NCBI GenBank assembly: GCA_001485605.1 | Contig: FAON01000009.1 | Location: 168,276 to 232,275 of the forward strand | Source: Candidatus Kryptobacter tengchongensis | GTDB lineage: Bacteria; Bacteroidota; Ignavibacteria; Kryptoniales; Kryptoniaceae | Reading direction: 5' to 3' | Length of the DNA stretch: 64,000 bases | Shown: piece by piece, positions 63,772-64,000 of the stretch | Position numbering within the stretch: the stretch's first letter is position 1 | Layout: each line of letters starts with the position of its first letter | Notes under the pieces: model-generated | What the model saw: only the letters and a program-made list of their open reading frames with translations | Database searches by the model: none | Told to the model about the DNA's origin: nothing | Program-made: the position numbers and the translations under genes

Positions 63772-64000
63772 TCAAACACCTTTCTTATACCTTTCCTCGC
63801 TTTCTCTTTTTCTTTGCTCATAAAATTCTCTTGCTTTGTCCGAAAGAACAATGAATTTTTCCTTGTTAAAAAGAATATCCTCAATCGGCTTTTTCAAAGT
63901 TGTAACCTCTAACTCCTTTTTACGCTCCGCTATCAACTCTCGGATTACTCTATCCATAGCCAAGACATTACGCCCTCCAGCCTTCTCTGCAATTTCATCG
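63772..64000 (-). CDS. Unrecognised charged helical protein, C-terminal part (runs off the window)
   Basis: The frame is open from the right window edge to a stop at 63772, giving at least 76 residues. An internal TTG/ATG near 63960 is not the necessary start, because codons upstream (reading EIAEKAGGRNVLAMD) continue to the edge. The visible part is strongly charged and helical (RVIRELIAERKKELE, KAREFYEQRKRESEERYKKG). No family is recognised. Confidence 0.5.
   Translation of the reverse strand, partial: DEIAEKAGGRNVLAMDRVIRELIAERKKELEVTTLKKPIEDILFNKEKFIVLSDKAREFYEQRKRESEERYKKGV

Overview
The window is chromosomal DNA from an AT-rich bacterium, most likely of the FCB group (Bacteroidota/Chlorobiota/Ignavibacteria/Kryptonia-like). 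The strongest pointer is the type IX secretion C-terminal sorting domain with the 'YQNYPNPFNP' signature on the protein ending at 61087 and a related domain on the protein ending at 49422. Supporting this are a fused branched-chain 2-oxo acid dehydrogenase E1, a methylmalonyl-CoA mutase large subunit encoded separately from its B12 domain, secreted M24/M19/M28 peptidases, and WG-repeat proteins. The genus cannot be fixed from the sequence alone. No rRNA, tRNA or CRISPR array was recognised. Several promoters look sigma70-like and share the extended -35 box CTTGACAAA.

Positions 1-20418 carry housekeeping and metabolic genes: carbamate kinase plus an aspartate-carbamoyltransferase-like enzyme; an SDR reductase followed by acetolactate synthase large and small subunits; a UbiA prenyltransferase behind a sensor kinase/sigma54-activator pair; an ExbB-ExbD-ExbD set; a tightly packed YqeY-CvpA-MutS2 run; a biotin carboxylase close to methylmalonyl-CoA mutase (propionyl-CoA handling), a SpoU-type RNA methyltransferase, an M28 peptidase and endonuclease V. 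Two of these enzymes lack expected active-site residues: the carbamoyltransferase lacks the catalytic 80s-loop lysine, and the acetolactate synthase shows a reciprocal Asp/Asn exchange at its two predicted Mg2+-TPP ligands.

Positions 20419-46048 hold a palindromic-repeat cluster, a radical SAM/GalT-like (DUF4921) pair, two secreted peptidases, a branched-chain 2-oxo acid dehydrogenase E2/E1 locus with a repetitive coiled-coil gene inserted, lipB, a predicted pyrophosphate-dependent phosphofructokinase, a translationally coupled B12-radical SAM/methyltransferase/FG-GAP operon, a trpDCFB operon with an embedded CorC-type gene, and threonine dehydrogenase plus glycine C-acetyltransferase.

Positions 46049-64000 form an accessory region in which the supported genes are all on the minus strand. 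It holds two unrecognised proteins, decayed intergenic DNA, two further blocks and one more copy of the same palindromic repeat, a T9SS cargo protein, five consecutive WG-repeat paralogues (with the remnant of a sixth), a secreted 14-blade WD40 protein with a C-terminal caspase domain, and a T9SS-targeted propeller protein preceded by a long, potentially structured leader behind a near-consensus promoter. This cell-surface repeat-protein cluster is the least explained part of the window.
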